Of a DNA stretch of 64,000 nt, positions 60,188-64,000 are shown piece after piece. The number at the start of each line of letters is the position of its first letter. The first letter of the stretch is position 1. The stretch is from assembly GCF_910592395.1 (NCBI RefSeq), contig NC_088323.1:14309501-14373500 (forward strand), given 5' to 3'. The position numbers and the translations under genes are program-made. The notes under the pieces are model-generated. The model did not search any database. It had not been told where the DNA came from and saw nothing but the letters and a program-made list of their open reading frames with translations. This DNA is from Lineus longissimus. Its lineage: Eukaryota > Nemertea > Pilidiophora > Heteronemertea > Lineidae.

Positions 60188-61690
60188 CATGGCTTGCACT
60201 GCGTCCCATGATTTTGGGGCCAACATGGCGTCGCTGGAGGAAAGCAATCTGGAAGGTGCATCTGCCGGATTGTCTGCTGAGTGGACATAATGCAATGTTA
60301 ACTCGCAGTTATATGCGATAGTAAGCGCAAAAATTATCTTCAATATCTCATTCAATCTAGTATCCTCCGCCCATGCTCCCAGGCCCGCGGCAACGCCATG
60401 TGCCACATACGCATCCACCCTCAAATCCCGCACTAGGTGTGGCACTGCTAGTAAAGTTTTTTCCAGGGCCTCTGCCTCCTTTATATGGATAGGCCTATCA
60501 TCTTTGTTAGCAAACATGTCCCTGACCGTGACCTCTCCGACCACACCTCCTCATGCAAATGTGCTAGCATTTGTGGACAAAGGAATGGAGACATGGCTGT
60601 CCTTTCGCCACGGCAACCATTGCACCTCCTCCATTTCAATGAATTGTCAGGTATTAATTTCATCCGCCAATTGTGTATCCACTACCACCATTTGTGACGA
60701 CCGGGTGGCCTTGGATATAGCTCTTGCCACTTGTCGCACATAAAGTTTTGCCGCCGGTACACAAAGACAAAATGATATGCACTTCCCCATAAGCCTTTGT
60801 ATTACTTTGATGTGAACCCTGCCCACTGCCAGGACCTGATGTCTTAGGCTGGCAAAATATTCAATTTTTTCTTTCGGAATGGAAAAGTGTTTGCTATCCG
60901 CATGCACATAGAAACCGAGGTGTTTCATAGACACTTGTGGCCTCCACAGAATTGTGTTGTATGCAAAAGTGTACCCCAGACTAGTCAGGGAAAAGCATGA
61001 GAAATATAGCGACAAGCCTGCCTGCACTGGCGTAGCAGACGCGCAGAAATGGGAGGGGCCCAGGAACCTATCGTCTAAGTACTGCGTAGTCACGACCGAC
61101 TTGGTCCGCAAAAACTCAGTCACTTGCATGCCCACTGTCTGATTTATAATGGGCGACAATTTCCAACCAAATGGCAACGTAGTGTATGTCATATACCACC
61201 CTGCCCACTCCAAACCAAAATATGTGGACGACGCAGACGTGAGCTTTCACGCCATCATACGCCGATATTTCATCCGTACTCGCTATTACGTCACCCTTGG
61301 ATATGAACCCAGGGACCACTGACAACGTCTCTAAACTAAATGATTAATTCTTCATGGACAAATTCAGAAACCGTTCATCGTTGCATAATCTATTCTTTTT
61401 GGTGCCTGGGACCATGACTAGGGGCATTACTAACATATGTGGTTCCACCTCCCCCACTCTTCCTAGTAGATTCAAGGAGCCATTTCTCAATCTTTCCTCC
61501 AACTGTCTGGAGATCTCCCTACTATACTGCGCACACGATTTGTGGTTCTAAACCTGCTCGAAGGTGGCATATCATGATTGTACGTCTGGCCTTGGAAATT
61601 TCCGCTAAATCGCTGAAAGAATTCCGCTACATCCACCCACCTTTCTATCCAACCCAACACTCTTTTAGAATCCCTGTTATCTACTAAAAA
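60188..61690 (-). pseudogene. DIRS-like reverse transcriptase and RNase H, broken
   Basis: The RT start (PLVMVPGTKKNRLC) is near 61420, followed by a stop and a frameshift near 61210. Then comes GLEWAGWYMTY, TLPFGWKLSPIINQ and the catalytic YLDD near 61070. RNase H lies at 60544-60188 with HIKEAEALEKTLL, VDAYVAHGVAAG and HSADNPADAPSR. These motifs are of the DIRS/PAT type rather than LTR type. Confidence 0.75.
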
Positions 61691-62268
61691 GCAGTAAGCT
61701 TTTGCCAGTTCTCAACATTTTCGTGAAGTTGGCCCGCGACGAACGGATCAGGGTCCCTTAGCGGCAAGCTGGACAACAATTCCTCCCATCTCGATCCCTC
61801 CTGACACCACGGACCCTCGAAGGGGCCCGCCGGCGACGTCGGGATAGGGAGGGGGTTTCCCTTGCAATTTATCCACTTGACCATATGTTTGCTATTCACT
61901 GCCTCCACTGGATTGAACTCAGAATCAAGTTCCCACTGAGGAATTTCGCCGTACTGAATAGCCTGAAAGAGATAATCAGGCTTGGTATCTCGTTTCAGAC
62001 TCTGCCCGAGAATTGCAAGGGAACCTCCTCCCCATCCCCACGTGGCGAACCACTAAGACTAAGATGTCCCTAGGGATACGGAGGAGAACCCATTTATTAC
62101 GATACAATTTTTCCAAAGCAGTACACTGCTACCCAATACATTAAAAAAATCTAGGCCTAATACTACTGCTGCGCCTGGCTATATTAGTGCGTATGAGAAC
62201 TAAGGCCTGACTCCCCCAGTCCCTGCCTATTCTGCAGAAGACGTTGGATTCTTCGGACATGCAGCGAT
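61684..62268 (-). other. DIRS-like element spacer with short frames
   Basis: A minus-strand frame at 61908-61684 (VKWINCKGNPLPIP) may be the region leading into the RT. The rest is without clear coding. Confidence 0.4.
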
Positions 62269-62880
62269 TTAGTGGTCCGGAGACCTACAGATGTAACACA
62301 GGCGCGGTTTCGTTGGTAAACCCAGCGAGCTCCGAGGACTACTATAACTTCGGCCTCTCCCCCTCCATTGCGTCATGGATGTGTTGGACCATGGAGATTC
62401 TATATTACCTCCATGAGTGGACAGACCTTGCTGGCCCCCTGTTGACAGTTTCGGGTTCTTCTTCTGGGCTTTTACCCAACTGTCAACACTACTGTTCACT
62501 TTCTTAGCAGTGTCAGAGCCGACTAACTTCACGACCAGACCATGCAGCGGAATGTCCAATCCCTCCTTTGCCTTAACTGTTTTTAGCGCCATCTTGAAGT
62601 GATCTTTGTCCTGGAGGTCATGAATGGCTGCCGTATCCGCCAAAACCTCCTAGGCCGCTATCAGCGCAGCATTGGATGAAGAAGCACGTTCGCCTAGTGC
62701 CCTCACCTGAGCCAAGGCTGTCTCTCCCGATGTCACGCCTTTTGCCTGTTTCAGCTTCTTTAGTTCAGCTTCCAGTGAGTCTAGGCGTGACCCCGCCTCG
62801 TCGTCCCCATCGGCCGCCGCCTGAAATGTAATAAAACACACTGTCATAAAACATGCCCAGCAAATGCGCCCACCCTGCAT
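62269..62880 (-). pseudogene. DIRS-like Gag fragment
   Basis: Two frames: 62880-62650 with a coiled coil (DDEAGSRLDSLEAELKKLKQ) and 62643-62269 ending in a CYICRSPDH half zinc knuckle after an Arg/Ser-rich stretch. Order and type fit a DIRS ORF1/Gag. A stop near 62645 separates them. Confidence 0.55.
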
Positions 62881-63066
62881 TAGCCAAATTCAAATTCCAA
62901 TTATATTCGTTGACTTCAAACATGCCCTAGTAGGCTGCCGAGTCAAAAATATACATGTATACATACACGATAACAAAATGACATTCTGCAAACTCAGCCA
63001 GGCGCCGTCGAAACCCACCAGAATATTACCTGTACGGTCATTACAGTCGCAATGGCCCCAACCGCT

Positions 63067-63426
63067 TTACATCAGTTGAAATTCCCATCCGTAATACTCT
63101 TTTATGCCACACAAGCCTAGCAGCAACAAGGGTTCACCCGAAAATATTTTTCTTCTCCCTGAGACAAACATGACAAACGTCTGTCTGCCTCGAACATTGT
63201 TATTATCATAACTTGCGCTAGGTATGTTAGTATTGCAGTAGCCTACCCTCTTAGTAGCATTTTTCTCTACCGCTGCTGGAGCCGCTCCCTCGGCTTTTGC
63301 CACCACCGTCACCACCGGTGCAGTCACCTTCTGCGACCCATTCGCGTACCATATCGCCACGTGGCAGACTAGTCGTCTCGACCACAGGCAATCATCCAAG
63401 TGTGCCATGCCTACCACCACCTGCAA
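63067..63426 (-). other. Minus-strand open frame, uncertain
   Basis: 119 codons with an Ala/Val-rich middle. It may be upstream DIRS sequence, but no motif supports it. Confidence 0.25.
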
Positions 63427-64000
63427 TGAAAATATACCGCACTAAACTGTCATGTGATATTACCCGTGGTCAGTCGAGGTCTCCGACTCCGCCTAGGCCT
63501 ACGGCACATATTTGTGACGGAGCGGGGATTTAGGCTATTGCACGGGCCTGGTCACAAATTAGAAAAAGACGGCTGAATGTATAATTATTTACATGTATTA
63601 AAAATTAACAAGAACAAGAAAAGTATATTTATAAAATTAACATTTCACCGCTCAAATCCAACAACTAAAAGTCTGTTTACACATTACCAAAGTCCAAAGC
63701 TCCCTCCACTCCGGCTCCACTCCCTGGGCGCGGTCAATTCCCAACAACGGCTCCTTCACCTACCACCGGCCTCCCAACACGTAACACACGTAACACACGT
63801 CTCTCCGAACTCCTCTCCCGTTACCACATGACAACACACGACACAAAAGTGTCCGTCCCGACACGCAGTCGGTCCAAGGCTACTCCAGTAGCCACCAAGC
63901 ACGTAGCTGGTTTACAAATTAACGGTCTGGCGACACCTTGGCCGCAAAGCCAACTCACGGTTCGCCGACACGATGGCAGCAATGCCAAGGCGCTCCAACC
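63427..64000. other. Non-coding stretch, nothing recognised
   Basis: Only an acacgta dinucleotide-like repeat near 63778-63800 stands out. Confidence 0.35.

Larger units (their letters stand above)
52024..63426 (-). mobile_element. Decayed DIRS-like retroelement, interrupted by an LTR element
   Basis: On the minus strand, from high to low coordinates: a Gag-like zinc knuckle region, DIRS-type RT (TLPFGWKLSPIINQ, YLDD), RNase H, and a tyrosine recombinase. The LTR element 54084-60187 sits in the RNase H-adjacent region. Frameshifts and stops throughout. Outer ends not determined, so limits are approximate. Confidence 0.75.

Overview
The window is a stretch of eukaryotic, metazoan genomic DNA made almost entirely of transposable elements nested in one another. 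There is no operon-like bacterial layout outside one virus-like element, coding pieces are separated by long non-coding DNA, and the element mix (BEL/Pao, a Ty3/gypsy element with integrase upstream of RT as in Gmr1-like elements, DIRS-like, an APE-type LINE, Polinton/Maverick, many MITEs) points to an aquatic invertebrate. Gmr1-like elements were first described from deuterostomes, so a deuterostome is possible, but the species cannot be named from the sequence.

Layout. 1-9.2 kb: MITEs, tandem repeats and one plausible host gene on the minus strand (1895-4222, WD40-like). 9.2-18.2 kb: an old, decayed BEL/Pao element on the plus strand, split by a minus-strand LINE (10851-15546, TSD aggttaa) and carrying a 136-bp patch of LINE sequence where its RNase H and most of its integrase were lost. 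18.2-22.9 kb: non-coding DNA with four MITEs. 22975-50511: a young minus-strand BEL/Pao element (450-bp LTRs, 2 differences, TSD ctgac), interrupted by a complete Polinton at 26330-45112 (18,783 bp, TSD tcgctc, inverted termini of about 255-280 bp). 52.0-63.4 kb: a decayed minus-strand DIRS-like tyrosine-recombinase retroelement, interrupted by a young plus-strand Gmr1-like LTR element (54084-60187, 193-bp LTRs, 2 differences, TSD catgg).

The Polinton is the main object. Sixteen genes are packed on both strands: protein-primed type B DNA polymerase, retroviral-type integrase, A32/FtsK-HerA-like packaging ATPase, double jelly-roll major capsid protein, a penton-like minor capsid protein and a possible second one, an HNH-type protein with a Q/N-rich head, and several membrane or coiled-coil proteins. 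The set fits a transposon that can also make virions. Two breaks are visible: an in-frame TGA late in the polymerase and a frameshift separating the integrase from its chromodomain.

Three features of this Polinton stand out and may be connected. (1) 10 of 16 genes start with the exact hexamer TAAATG, the poxvirus late-promoter initiator, and integrase and ATPase start back to back on the palindrome CATTTAAATG with only 4 bp between start codons. (2) The gene at 30290-31429 has a zinc ribbon followed by a C-terminal pattern that resembles the viral late transcription factor 3 (VLTF3) family. Together these suggest an NCLDV-like late transcription programme in an animal Polinton. (3) More than 20 copies of a short double-hairpin repeat (GGACnnnGTCC, 3-nt spacer, GAGCnnnGCTC) are scattered through the element in both orientations, within reading frames and between genes, with conserved or compensated stems and free loops; they are absent from the capsid, integrase and ATPase genes.
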